This document shows positions 19,322 through 30,771 of a stretch of DNA of 64,000 nucleotides, one piece after another (the stretch's first letter is position 1; each line of letters starts with the position of its first letter). The stretch spans positions 34,660,741-34,724,740 of the forward strand of contig NC_012870.2 in NCBI RefSeq assembly GCF_000003195.3, read 5' to 3'. This DNA is from Sorghum bicolor (Eukaryota; Streptophyta; Magnoliopsida; Poales; Poaceae). Made by a program: the position numbers and the translations under genes. A model generated the notes under the pieces. The model made no database searches. It saw nothing but the letters and a program-made list of their open reading frames with translations, and had not been told where the DNA came from.

Positions 19322-22300
19322 TTCAAGATCAAAGATCAACAAGTCAACTTCTGAGTTTGATCAAGAGAACGTCATCCCCGTAACAGAAGCCAATCTCAAG
19401 GATGAGCAGAAGCAAGCTATTGCTAAAGCCATGGAGGATTACAAGCAGCAATGCCTGAGGTCCTTCAGCATGAACAGGAGCGGTGAGGTGATTCAGAAGG
19501 ATGCACTGCCGGCTCCTCGGCAGGTTACTTTTGAGTCCAATCCTGGCAAGCTTCAAGAGATGGTTGACAGCGCGATCAACCGCGCTTTGATCAATCAAGC
19601 TGGTGTACTGTCTAATACGGTTTTCAATGCCGTGGCGACAACTTTCAAGGAGGGACAACTGCCACCAGATTATGTGGGCCCCACTTATCACCAGCCAAAG
19701 TCACCAGTGGTCACAGCTCCATCGGCTGCTACGGCCGCTGCGGGTATGGAGATTCCTGTTCCACCAAGCACGTTAGGAGTCACCAATGGACAGTCTATGC
19801 CGATGACAACTAATCCACAGACTTCGGATGGGCAGATTAAACTTGCCACAGATCTGTTAGCATCGGCAATGACAGGGTTAACCCCTCGTCCCAACTGGTG
19901 GGGTTATGGCATGCCTCCAGAGTTAACGCCGGGTACATCGCAGACGACTGATATGAGAGGCAAGACTCCTATGGCATCGGCACCTCCCAATATGCCGATG
20001 AACCAGAGTCCCCAGTATACTACAACTACTACTGCAAGACCTCACACTGGGAATTCTCAAGCTCCAATGTTCTAGATGCCTAACGCATCGGCAGACTCGA
20101 TGCTGATGCAACAGAGGTCTATGGCTCAGTCAGGGTATGTCAATTCAATGATGATGCCCAATTACCAGTCATGGATGGCTTGGACAGCAAGTTTTTCCGC
20201 AAACACCCCAACAGAGTCACCAGGCTACAGGGTTCCAGCAAGGACAGATCTATCCCAGGTTCCAGAATCAGGGGATCCCTAACCAGCCAATGAATCCCGG
20301 GCAGCAGCTCGTCAGACAGCAGATTGGCGGGCAACAGCTTGGTGGTCCACAGGTTGGAGGCCAGATGATCAACCCAATGTTCCGTGCAGATCGCGCACCG
20401 AACAGACACGTGGAGGCCTACCAGCAGGCACCTGATCCGCAACCGCTCCATCGGCAAGATGCCGATGCATACTGGGCCGATAAGATTGCTAAAGTAATGA
20501 GAGACCAATTCGGGATAAAACCCAAAGTCAATACTTACTCTTATCGGACACCGTATCCTCCTGCATACGACTTGATCCCGCTTCCACATCGGTACAAGGT
20601 ACCAGATTTCACTAAGTTTTCTGGGCAGGATGATACGTCAACCATGGAGCACGTCAACAGATTCATTATTCAGTGCGGTGAAGCTGGTAATAGGGACGAA
20701 TTGAGGGTTTGTTTATTTTCGTCATCATTGTCTGGGTCGGATTTTACCTGGTTCATATCACTACCTCCCAACTCAGTGATTACTTGGGCCGATCTGAAAA
20801 AACAATTCCACAAATACTTCTTTTCTGGGGTCCATGAGAAGAAGATCACCGATTTGGTCAAATTAAGGCAGCGTAATGATGAATCGGTTGAGGGTTTTGT
20901 ACAGAGGATACGGGAAGTCAAGAACAAGTGCTATAGTCTGGTTCTGGACGATCGACAGCTAGCCGATTTGGCTTTCTAGGGTTTGTTGCCGCACATCAGG
21001 GACAAATATGCATCTCAGGAGTTTAAAAGCTTAAGTCATCTGGTGCAAAGGATCTCTGATCAAGACATCAAGCCGTTTGAACCCAAGAGAGCATGGAACA
21101 AAAAGATGTCGTTCCTTGATGAAGCAACAAGCTCGGATTCTAATGAGGAACCAGTCATCGGCTTGGCAGAGTGGGTGAAAAACAAAAAGCCGATGTCTTG
21201 TCCTTTTGGACACAAAGAACCAGAGAAATTTGCGTTTGACACCGCTAAAGCCGATAGGATATTCGACTTTCTGCTCCAGGAAGGTCAGATCAAACTGTCA
21301 CCTAATCACGTGATCCCATCGGCTGAGGAATTGAAAAGGATGAAATATTGCAAATGGCACAATGCAACTTCTCATGACACTAACGAGTGCAAGGTGTTCA
21401 GACAACAACTGCAATCGGCTATAGAATCTGGAAGGATCAAATTTGATAACTCCAAGACCCAGAAGCCGATGAAGATTGACCAACATCCTTTCCCAACGAA
21501 CATGTTGGATGCTAAGGGAAAAGCCAAGGTCTTAACCTCAGAAGCAGCCGAAAGAAGTGCATCGGTGGATCCTCAGCATCAAGTCACTACTGCCGATGCG
21601 AAGGGAAAGGGCTTGGTCCAGGAAGGAACCAGCTCAGGAAGGCCTTCCCGAACTGGAATTGTAATAACTCACAGAAGACCTCGAGAAACTTGGCAGCAAC
21701 GAGAAGATCGGTACCGGCGCCAGCAAGAAGATTATCGTCGGGAAGAGGAAAGACGCCGGCATGAGTGGAACCGGCATAGGGATAACTGGAATTGCTCGTT
21801 CTTCATCCATTGCTGGGAAGAGAATATCAAGCTTCCTACTGTTAGAGATTGCCCTGAATGCAACGGTTACAATCGGTACGACAGGTCCGATCGGAACTAT
21901 CGTAATAATGATCGGCGCTTCAATGGGCCGATTAGAGGGAGAGCATCCGTCCATGATCGGCTGGGGGGCAGACTCAATGTACACGACAGGCTTGGTGATC
22001 GTGTCCAGTATTTTCCCAGGAACCAGGAAGAACTTGAGGAGATGGCTAATGCACGAGTTCCCGACGAATTCATATTTTGCAGGGATGCTAATACGCATCG
22101 GATGGAGTCGAGGGAAAATCATCGCCCAGCAGCAAGGCAAAGACCGCTTCCTCCATGGTGTCCAGAGGGGTTGACCAAGACACAAAAAAGGACATTGCAG
22201 CATGAAAGGCAGGAAGGGCTAAGCAAAGGCGAGAACTCTGGTCAGTCTGGAGATCAGCAGCAATCAGATCCCAACGGGAGAGGTCCATCGGTAGGAGTCA

Positions 22301-22965
22301 ACATGGTCTTTATGTTGCCAATGGAGTTTCTTGCACCATCTAGCGATGATGAGTTGGGATTTTCTGATCAAATAGCTCAATTGGCTCTGGATCCGATGAC
22401 GGCTATCTTCGAGAAACCAGCCGATGATGAAAGACAACATCTCAAGGCTCTGTTTGTCAAAGGAAGGGTTGATGGGCAGCCGATGACCAAGATCCTAGTT
22501 GATGGTGGGGCTGCTATCAACATCATGCCGTATGCAGTATATCAGAAGCTTGGGAGAGGGGATCAGGATTTGACCAAGACCGATATGATGCTTAAAGACT
22601 TTGAAGGGAACGTGTCTCCAGTCAAGGGGGCAATATGTGTAGAGTTGACCATCGGCAGCAAAACCTTGCCGATAACCTTCTTTGTGATCAGTGGAAAAGG
22701 TGCTTACAACTTGCTGCTAGGGAGAGATTGGATTCATGCTAATTGTTGCATCCCGTCTACAATGCACCAATGTTTGGTTCAGTGGGTAGGTGACAAAATT
22801 GAGATTGTCCCGGGAGATTCTTCTTATGTCATTGCGTCGGCAGAGGCGGATACCTATGAGAGGACTAGGTGTATTTCAGGAGAAGTTTGGGAGAAAGATT
22901 TTCTCAAGGTTGCCGATTACGAAATTCCACCGATCCAAGCAGTCGGTTCTGACGAAGGTTTTTAA
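19294..22965 (+). pseudogene. Tat-B gag-protease, decayed
   Basis: The first in-frame ATG is 19431; the frame is open upstream into the LTR. The N-terminal part is Pro/Gln/Met-rich. The gag domain lies at about 20600-20980 (PDFTKFSGQDD, then WADLKKQFHKYFF and a VEGFVQRIREVKNKC block). A retropepsin follows at about 22490-22740, with ILVDGGAAINIMP as active site and LLLGRDWIH near its end. Lesions are TAG at 20073-20075, a frameshift near 20165-20180 and TAG at 20977-20979. The frame ends at TAA 22963-22965, whose last A starts the pol ATG. Gag forms the particle and protease cuts the polyprotein. Confidence 0.85.
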
Positions 22966-25900
22966 TGGATAGATTCGCCGATGATGGAAAGTTAGGCTAG
23001 GGATTCACATCGACCAATGATTTGGTAGAAGTAGACATAGGTAGTGGTGATAAGCCTAGACCTACTTTTATTAGTGCTAAGTTAAGTCCTGAGTGTAAGC
23101 AGCGATTAACCGATTTGTTAAAAGAATATAAAGATTGCTTTGCTTGGGATTATACCGAGATGCCTGGTTTAGACCGATCCATTGTTGAACATCGGTTGCC
23201 TATGAAGTCTGGATTTCGGCCACATCAGCAGCCAGCACGCCGATGTAACCCTAATATTCTTCCTGACATCAAGGCCGAAATAACCAAACTTATTGAAGCT
23301 AAATTGATTCGGCAGTGTCGGTATGCCGAGTGGATTTCCAATGTTGTTCCGGTCTACAAGAAAAACGGGAAGCTTCGGGTCTGCATTGATTTCAGGAATC
23401 TTAATAAAGCTACACCGATGGATGGATACCCCATGCCAGTTGCCGATCTGTTGGTTGACGCCGCGGCTGGACATCGGATTATCAGCTTTATGGATGGCAA
23501 TGCAGGGTACAATCAAATATTCATGGCTGAAGTGGATATTCCAAAGACTGCGTTCAGGTGCCCTGGTCATGTTGGATTGTTTGAGTGGGTAGTCATGACT
23601 TTTGGCCTTAAGAATGCTGGTGCTACTTATCAAAGGGCCATGAATTTTATATTTCATGAGTTCATCAGCAAACTGGTAGAGATTTATATTGATGATGTGG
23701 TGGTCAAATCTGGGGATTTCGCAAAGCATCTTGCCGATCTGCGAAAGGTATTGGAGTGCACAAGGAAGCATGGATTGAAGATGAATCCCAATAAGTGTGC
23801 ATTTGGTGTATCGGCAGGGCAATTTCTTGGTTTCATGGTTCACCAGAGAGGAATTGAAATCAGTCGAAGATCTATTGATGCCATCAATAAAATAGTAGCC
23901 CCTACCAACAAAACCGAGCTCCAGTCCTTGATCGGCAAGGTAAATTTTATCAGAAGGTTCATTTCTGACTTGTCTGGTAAGATCCGTGCTTTTAGCCCTC
24001 TTCTTAAGTTAAAGGCCGATCAAGAGTTTGTTTGGGGGAAAGAACAACAGTTGGCTCTGGATGAAATCAAGAAGTATTTAATGAATCCTCCAGTTTTAAT
24101 TCCACCTCAGCAAGGGAGGCCCTTCAGATTGTATTTATCCACCGATGGGGCAGTCATCGGTTCAGCTTTAATTCAGGAGTTTGAAGGGAAGGAGCGTGTG
24201 ATTTATTACTTAAGCAGGAGGTTGATTGATGCTGAGACCAGGTATTCGGCTATCGAGAAGTTGTGCTTGTGTTTATACTTCCCCTGTATCAAGTTAAGGC
24301 ACTACTTGTTATCAGCCAAACGTACCGTTATTTGTAAGGATGATGTGGTCCGATACATGCTATCCATGCCGATTATGAGTGGCAGAATCGGTAAGTGGAT
24401 TTTGGCACTGTCGGAGTTTGATCTGCGTTATGAGTCGGCCAAGGCAGTTAAAGGACAGATTATGGCTGATTTAGTAACTCAACATTGCGGTATGGTGGAG
24501 GCTTTAGAAATTGTGCCTTGGACACTCTTCTTTGATGGATCCACGTGTGACCGGGGGGCAGGAATCAGTGTATTGTTAGTTTCCCCTCTGGGAAAGAAGT
24601 ATGAGTTTTCCTTGCCGATTATTGCTACATCAACAAATAATCAGGCTGAGTATCAGGCTTAGATAAAAGGACTGGAGTTATTAAGGGAAATTCGTGCTGA
24701 TGCTGTCGAAGTCTTCGGGGATTCTATGCTAGTTATAAATCAATTGGCTGGGAGCCATGAATGCCGAAGTGAAGTTCTCATAACTTATTACGAGCGGAGC
24801 ATGCAATTATTGAAAGAGTTCAAGGATTTCCGATTAGAGTATGTTCCTCGATTGCATAATGAAGAGGCCAATCGGTTGGCTCAGCATGCCTCGGGACATC
24901 AACCTATGATTGATACAATATCGGCAATTGGTGCCGATGATTGGAGAAAAGAGATCATTGATTACTTGAAAGATCCGTCCAAGAAAGTTGAGAGACGAGT
25001 TCGGTTTCAAGCCACCAAGTATGTGCTCCTCGAAGATGAATTGTATTACCGAACTATTGATGGAATTCTTCTTCGATGCTTGAGTGATGATGAAGCTAAA
25101 AGTTTGATGGGTGAGATTCAAGAAGGGGTATGTGGAGCACATCAGTCGGCTTTCAAGATGAAGTGGATGATTAGGAGGAATGGATATTTCTGGCCAACCA
25201 TACTTGAGGATTGCTTTAAGTATTTCAAAGGGTGTCAAGGTTGTCAAAAGTTTGGTAATATTCAAAGAGCACCCGCGTCGGCTATGAATCCTATTATCAA
25301 ACCTTGGCCGTTCCGGGGATGGGCTATTGATCTAATCGGCCAGATTTATCCACCATCTAGCAAGGGGCATAAATTTATTCTGGTTGCCACCGATTATTTC
25401 ACTAAATGGGTTGAAGCTATTCCTTTGAAGAAAGTTACATCGGTCAATATGATTGATTTTGTGAAGGAACACATTATTTACCGATTTGGAATTCCTCAGA
25501 CAATTACTACCGATCAGGGCACTATGTTCACATCAGGGGAGTTTGATGAATTCGCAATTGGCATGGGGATTAATGTGTTGAATTCCTCTCCTTATTATGC
25601 TCGAGCTAATGGGCAAGCCGAAGCATCTAACAAAGGAATCATTAAACTCATTAAACGGAAAATTGAAGAAAATCCTAGAAGGTGGCACACATTGTTAAAT
25701 GAAGCTTTGTGGTCCTATCGAATGGCTTGTCATGGATCAACTAAAGTTACACCTTATCAGTTGGTGTATGGACATGATGCAGTATTGCCTTGGGAGATTA
25801 AGACTGGGTCTAGGCGACTATCTTTTCAAGATCAATTGGCTGCCGATGACTATACTACTTTGATGACAGACGAATTAGATGATCTAGCAGGACATCGGCT

Positions 25901-26198
25901 AAGGGCTTTGATGAGTATAGAGGAAAATAAGAAAAGGGTTGCTAGATGGTACGACAACAAAGTAAAAATTAAGGAATTTGCCGATGGAGACTTGGTATGG
26001 AAATTAATCTTACCGATCGGGACTAAAAGTTCCAAGTTTGGAAAGTGGTCTCCCAATTGGGAGGGTCCTTATCGGATAAGTCGATCGGCTCCTGGTAATG
26101 CATATATCCTAGAAACCCTTGAAGGAGTTGAATTTCCCAGAGCATTAAATGGAAAATATTTAAAGAAGTACCATCCCAGTATATGGGTCGATGCATAA
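22965..26198 (+). pseudogene. Tat-B pol: RT, RNase H, archaeal-type RNase H, integrase; two ambers
   Basis: The frame starts at ATG 22965, overlapping the gag-protease stop as TAATG. TAG at 22998-23000 and TAG at 24660-24662 are the only stops, and the frame is otherwise continuous to 26198. RT (about 23280-23800) has YIDDVVVKS. RNase H follows (STDGAVIGSAL). A second, archaeal-type RNase H (about 24510-24900) has LFFDGSTCDRGAG, TNNQAEY and FGDSMLV and defines the Tat lineage. Integrase has the HHCC finger, catalytic D-D-E in IDLIGQ, TTDQGT and GQAEASN, and a C-terminal WEGPYRI module. The second amber sits right after the NNQAEY block. Confidence 0.9.
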
Positions 26199-26359
26199 AG
26201 ATTTAAGTGCCGATAACACTCCTATCGGCTGGATTAAAAAGTGTATCTGGGGCCGGACTTAGTGTTTCAAAAGTTGCCGATAACAATCCTATCGGCTAGA
26301 TTGAAACGGTAAGAAAACTGGAAGTGCAGGGAAGTAAAGATGCGTCGCCAATGAGATCT
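26199..26359. other. twin hairpins between convergent Tat-B genes
   Basis: After the pol stop, GCCGATA-ACACTCC-TATCGGC (26209-26229) and GCCGATA-ACAATCC-TATCGGC (26276-26296) form two perfect 7-bp stems 67 bp apart. They fill the gap between the plus-strand pol and the minus-strand antisense gene, whose stop is at 26360. Confidence 0.7.
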
Positions 26360-27171
26360 TCATGTGCTCAGCAGCGACTGGATCACCGATATGGTGCGCA
26401 ACCGGATGTGGTTGGCTGTTTCTATCTCTCTGATATCATCATCGGCGGAGCCTTCTATCGGCTTCAACTTCTTCTTCAACTGCAGCGCCTTGCGACCGTG
26501 GGCATTTCTTTCTTGCTCGAGGAGCTTGATGGTCTCCGGCAATTGGTTCTTCTCCTGTTGGGCTTGAGATAAAGCATCCTCCACTTGTTTGAGTTCTGCC
26601 AACAGGGCTTCTCTCTTTGCCGATAGATCAGAAATCTTCTGCTCCAGTGCATCTTCTGAAGACTTCAAAGCACCGATGTTTTTGTGCTTCTCATCGGTTA
26701 AGAGTTTCTCCTTCCTCATTTCTTCAGAGAGCTGGGTCTGGGCAGTTCTATCGGCGAGACGTCGGGCAGCCTTTTGGTACTGCAGCTGACGGCTTTCCAA
26801 ATGTGCGGCCTGGAAGAGAATTTCTTCGGCATCAGCAGGAATCTGGCCTCTAAGAGTCTTGAACAGAACCTTGGCCGGATCAGAGTCATCGACTAGTTGA
26901 GCCGTGTCTTGGTGAAGGAGAGCTGATAGTTCTTCCAGCTTGGCCCTGATCTCTGCCGATGTGATGCCAACTGTCTAGGAAGAGCTTGCTTCTTCACCTT
27001 CTTCTTCAGAAATGTCGATGGCGAAGGAGAATAGGCTGTCGGGAGAATCTTGCTCCTGAGAAGGAAAACAAAATAAGTTAGTTTATACTCGGAGAATCGG
27101 CAAATAATACTAATGGAGATTGGGTGACTTACTTGCTTCAAAGCAATTTCTTGCCTTTGACTGGAAGATAC

Positions 27172-28407
27172 TGTTGATATTTGGGAACGCAATAAGGAAT
27201 TGATCCGCAAGCGCACGGATATCGGTGAGCACTTCACCCGGGAAATTATCCAGAGTATCGTATTTATTTTTTTACCACTAGGAGAAAGAGTGCATCTGAC
27301 TAACCGGTCTATTACTACTAACCTTTAGGCACAAAGAATGTCTTTCGATGTGAGTGATAAATAGAGAAGACTGCAACCGTAGTCTCCTTCTAACCTTGGT
27401 AAGGATGATCTACTGTTCTAATGGGGAGGCTAACGGAATCTAGACACCACAAAGGATGTTCGACCCGCACCTATAAACCCTACCCTTCCTGCTAACGAGA
27501 TGTGATCTACAAAGGTAGCTCGGAATTGTCACGTTCCTCACTACTACCACGGTCCAGCTAGTCAGGGAATATCTATGAGTACCCCAGCCTAAACACCACG
27601 TCTACGCCAGCAATGATTACTCTAAACTCTACGCGAAGAGATTAAAGTAAACTCATAAACCATAAGAACAATAAAACAAGAACTTACTAGAATTTAGAAG
27701 TCGAATTAGTGAAGAATCCTAGGAGCAAGCTTCGGGTTAGGAAAACTTGATCCCGCAGGTACAAGCTTGGAGTAGACACCGACAGGCCGGGCTTCCTCCA
27801 CTCTACACCTCCACTCTATCTCTCTCAATCTAGTAGAAACTAGAAGATCTATTTCTACCTTACATTGATTGCTAAGCCTAAAAAGAAATATTAATTAGAG
27901 AAGAGGTTTTCCTTTGAGGGCACCCCTCAGTCTCTATGATAATTTCTTCATGTCTTCTCCAGGGGCCAGGGGGGCCTTGCTTATATAGTCCTCCCCTTCT
28001 ATACGTTTTTGGGTCGATAGCCGAGGTGGTACTATGTTTTTTCTTGATCCAATAGGTCGGTGGAATATCCCGAACGAAAGAGTCCTGATTTGGCTCCAGC
28101 AGGGGGGCGGGCGCCCAGGCTACCAGGGCGGGCGCCCTGGGCCTGGCCCAGTTTTGCCTCCGCTTCGGTCTCGTGGCTTCTGGAGTCTTCTAGATGATGT
28201 AAAATTGCGCGGTGCGTTGATATCTCTATGTAATCCCGACATGTAGGCCTTTCTTCCTTATTTCCTGATAACTCCCTGCAGAAACAGATAAACAACAAAA
28301 CTCGTGGAATTCTGTTAGATCAAACCCTAATTCTAGGTGTTGTTTGCATATTGGTCCTTTCTCTTGTTTATTTGATAATTAAAATTGATACTTAAGAACC
28401 GTCAACA
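27172..28407 (-). repeat. 3' LTR of Ath-B
   Basis: On the minus strand it starts TGTTGACGGTTC and ends AAATATCAACA. TATATAA lies at 27981-27987. Upstream of it are two boxes GGGCGGGCGCCC (28105-28116 and 28126-28137), with starts 21 bp apart. Confidence 0.95.
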
Positions 28408-28447
28408 AATACCCCCATACTTAGGCTTTTACTCGTCCTCGAGAAAA
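28408..28447 (-). promoter_or_regulatory. Ath-B stem-loop and polypurine tract
   Basis: On the minus strand TTTTCTC-GAGGAC-GAGTAAA (plus-strand arms 28428-28434 and 28441-28447) pairs at six of seven positions. AAGTATGGGGGTATT follows, then the LTR start. Confidence 0.75.
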
Positions 28448-29739
28448 GGATGGTTAAGAAAAATATCTGGGGTAAAACATTTAAAACATTCTCTTTATAT
28501 AATTGCAGGGTGTTAAAATTCCACTGTGTACCACAGTCAGGGATGTTTATGGTTAAGAGTAAAGATCCTTTCTTCTCAATCCTGTCACTTGGAGTTTTTG
28601 TTATATTTTTGAAAGAAAGTTAGCATACCTTTTTATCCTCATAGGTTCTCTCAGATCACTCATTATCTTTTATATATATATCTCACTGAGGTTGTTTTAT
28701 TTTTGCAAAAATTCTCAAGCATTCTTACTTTGCATTTATTGCCTGATCAAAACGGGATCCGAGGAGGGGAATGTCATACTCTTAGATCAAAGACTTTGGA
28801 AATTAAAATCTATGTCAACTCTTGCTGGCATATTGCTTATTAGAGGGACCATGGGCTATCATTTTCATTTCATTTTTTTTAAGTGGATACCGAGGTACCC
28901 CTAATTCTACTGCCGGACACTTGTCCATTTTTTCTGCGAGGTTGTCGAGCACTTGCTCCTTTTTATTTCCTCGAAATATTTTTATTTTTGCATAGCCCAT
29001 GCCTCTAATGCAATAATACTTCGGAAGAGTGAATCTTTCTGAAATAATGTCTTGATCTTAGGAGCATGATAAATCTCTCAACAAGGGTCTAACTCATTTT
29101 GAACAAACTCAATACAGAGTAGATAGCTTTATAATCATCATTAATATTTTTATTTTTATCAGGCATATAAAACACTGAGGATGGTAGCTAGAATTTTGAA
29201 TATTTTGAAATAAATTCTCCAAGCAACAATGATATCAAGAATAAGAAACTCATACTCTACCATCACATATTCCATATTGACTTGAGTAACACAGGGTTTT
29301 AAAATGATTTTATAATAATTGCAAGTTTTCAGGAAATATCACAGATTGAGATTAATCATGATTAGAAATATTTTAATCTTTTTATTTTATCATTTCGGAA
29401 ACAGTAATCTGCATAATCCAAAATAAATGTATGTATGAAGTAAAGTGTGCAGAGTGTGTACCTGAATCGTGGAGTGGTGTAGTCGGAGTGTGTTTGGCAT
29501 GTTAAGGGATCTCCCCCATACTTGTTTTCTGCTTTCTTGCACAAAAATAAAGTAGAGACACACAAGACATAATAATAATAGTAATACTCTTTTTTGATCT
29601 TGAGGCATTTAGTACAAAAGACTGATAACAAACTGATAGCAAACTGATAATAATAGTAAACTGATGATAATAGTAAACCTAAACCGAATTTAAAGATAAA
29701 TGACTAAGATGCATTGCCTCAAGGTCTAATCTAGATAAC
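28448..29739 (-). other. 3' non-coding domain of Ath-B
   Basis: It is AT-rich and without a credible gene. On the minus strand it contains AAAAAATGGACAAGTGTCC and GTAGAATTAGGGGTA (28889-28932) and GATAGCCCATGG (28847-28860). This is the same ordered block seen in Ath-1 and at 6510-6601. Open frames at 29362-29631 are low-complexity. Confidence 0.7.
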
Positions 29740-30369
29740 TTAACGGCGCTCTAATTCCTTGATCTTCTTGTTGGCACTGGCAAGATCCTGCCTAAGGCCT
29801 AATATAACAGTGTTGTGGTTAGAGAGCTGCCTAGTGAGGGAATTAATTGAGGACTGGAGGTCTATGATAACTCTATCTAGCCTGCGAACTTCCTCATCAA
29901 TATCCATTATAGTCTTGCGACGCTTGGGAGGTGTCTCAAAAGCATTGAGAGATTGCTTCGGGGCTGCCTTTGGAGGGATGAAGCGGACTTTGGATGCTCT
30001 AATCCCTTCAAAGTAAGGCCTTTCCTCCTCCGTAGTGTAGCGAACGCTGCTGATCTCGCCGCTCCGGTTGGTCTTGACTCCAACGACCCTCTCATTGGGT
30101 CTAGGTGGAAGGATCCTTGTACCGATTGGTACCTTGATAGTGGTCTTCGTCTTGGATGATGGTCCTTTGAGGAGTACGGGTTGTGGTGGTGCGGTGAGAA
30201 CTGGTTGAGCATGGTAGGATTGGGCGAAGCTGCGTTGGCGTAATGGCATGGCTTCTAGTTGTCGCTCTGTGTTGGCCGGGACGAGAGCACGGGCATCGGG
30301 GTCTTCCACCGGCTCCATGTTGAGGTTGAAGGGGACGACTTCCCAATCATCGTGGTACTTCTTGGCCAT
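29740..30369 (-). CDS. accessory ORF of Ath-B, 209 aa, basic with C-terminal coiled coil
   Basis: The frame from ATG 30369 is intact. Residues 1-130 are Pro/Arg-rich without a recognised domain. A basic cluster PPKRRKT (about 148-154) could be a nuclear localisation signal. The last 50 residues form a coiled coil with leucine/isoleucine heptads (RRLDRVIIDLQSSINSLTRQ). It occupies the env position between pol and the 3' LTR and has its own TATA box about 110 bp upstream. There is no signal peptide or membrane segment, so it is not envelope-like. I do not recognise the family. A nucleic-acid or chromatin-binding dimer is possible, but this is inference. Confidence 0.7.
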   Translation of the reverse strand: MAKKYHDDWEVVPFNLNMEPVEDPDARALVPANTERQLEAMPLRQRSFAQSYHAQPVLTAPPQPVLLKGPSSKTKTTIKVPIGTRILPPRPNERVVGVKTNRSGEISSVRYTTEEERPYFEGIRASKVRFIPPKAAPKQSLNAFETPPKRRKTIMDIDEEVRRLDRVIIDLQSSINSLTRQLSNHNTVILGLRQDLASANKKIKELERR

Positions 30370-30480
30370 TGGAGTAGCAAGGAACTAATAAAATTTTAAT
30401 TGAAGTAGAGCTAATTAAGCTCTAATTGAAGGAGAGAAAGCTTGGTGGCTTGGTGTCTGAAAACTGAGGTCAGGGGTCTG

Positions 30481-30664
30481 TTTATATAGGGGTCAAAAGG
30501 ATGCCTCTATGGGTTGTTCGGGTTGCTCCCGTCGATGTGCGTGCGAAACTTTCCATCTGAGGGATTATTCGGATCACCCTAAGTGCATTTTCCATATCAG
30601 AGAAAGTCGGGACCGAGGGGGAACAGGGGCTGGGCGCCCGCCCACTTGACCTGGGCGCCCGCCC
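30481..30664 (-). promoter_or_regulatory. putative internal promoter of the Ath-B accessory ORF
   Basis: On the minus strand TATATAAA lies at 30481-30488. Upstream are two GC boxes, plus-strand GGGCGCCCGCCC at 30632-30643 and 30653-30664, with starts 21 bp apart. The box pair equals that of the LTR U3 in inverted orientation. Confidence 0.6.
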
Positions 30665-30771
30665 TCTCTCTAGCTCCTCTGTGGGCCCACTTTTCCGAGC
30701 GCGTTTCTAGATGCGAAATTATTTAGAAAAATATATATGCCCCAAAACCATCAGACCAAAAGTGTCGGGCT

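Noticed and set aside
29362..29631. 89-codon minus frame with a tyrosine run
   Set aside because: Low-complexity AT repeat in the 3' non-coding domain of Ath-B.
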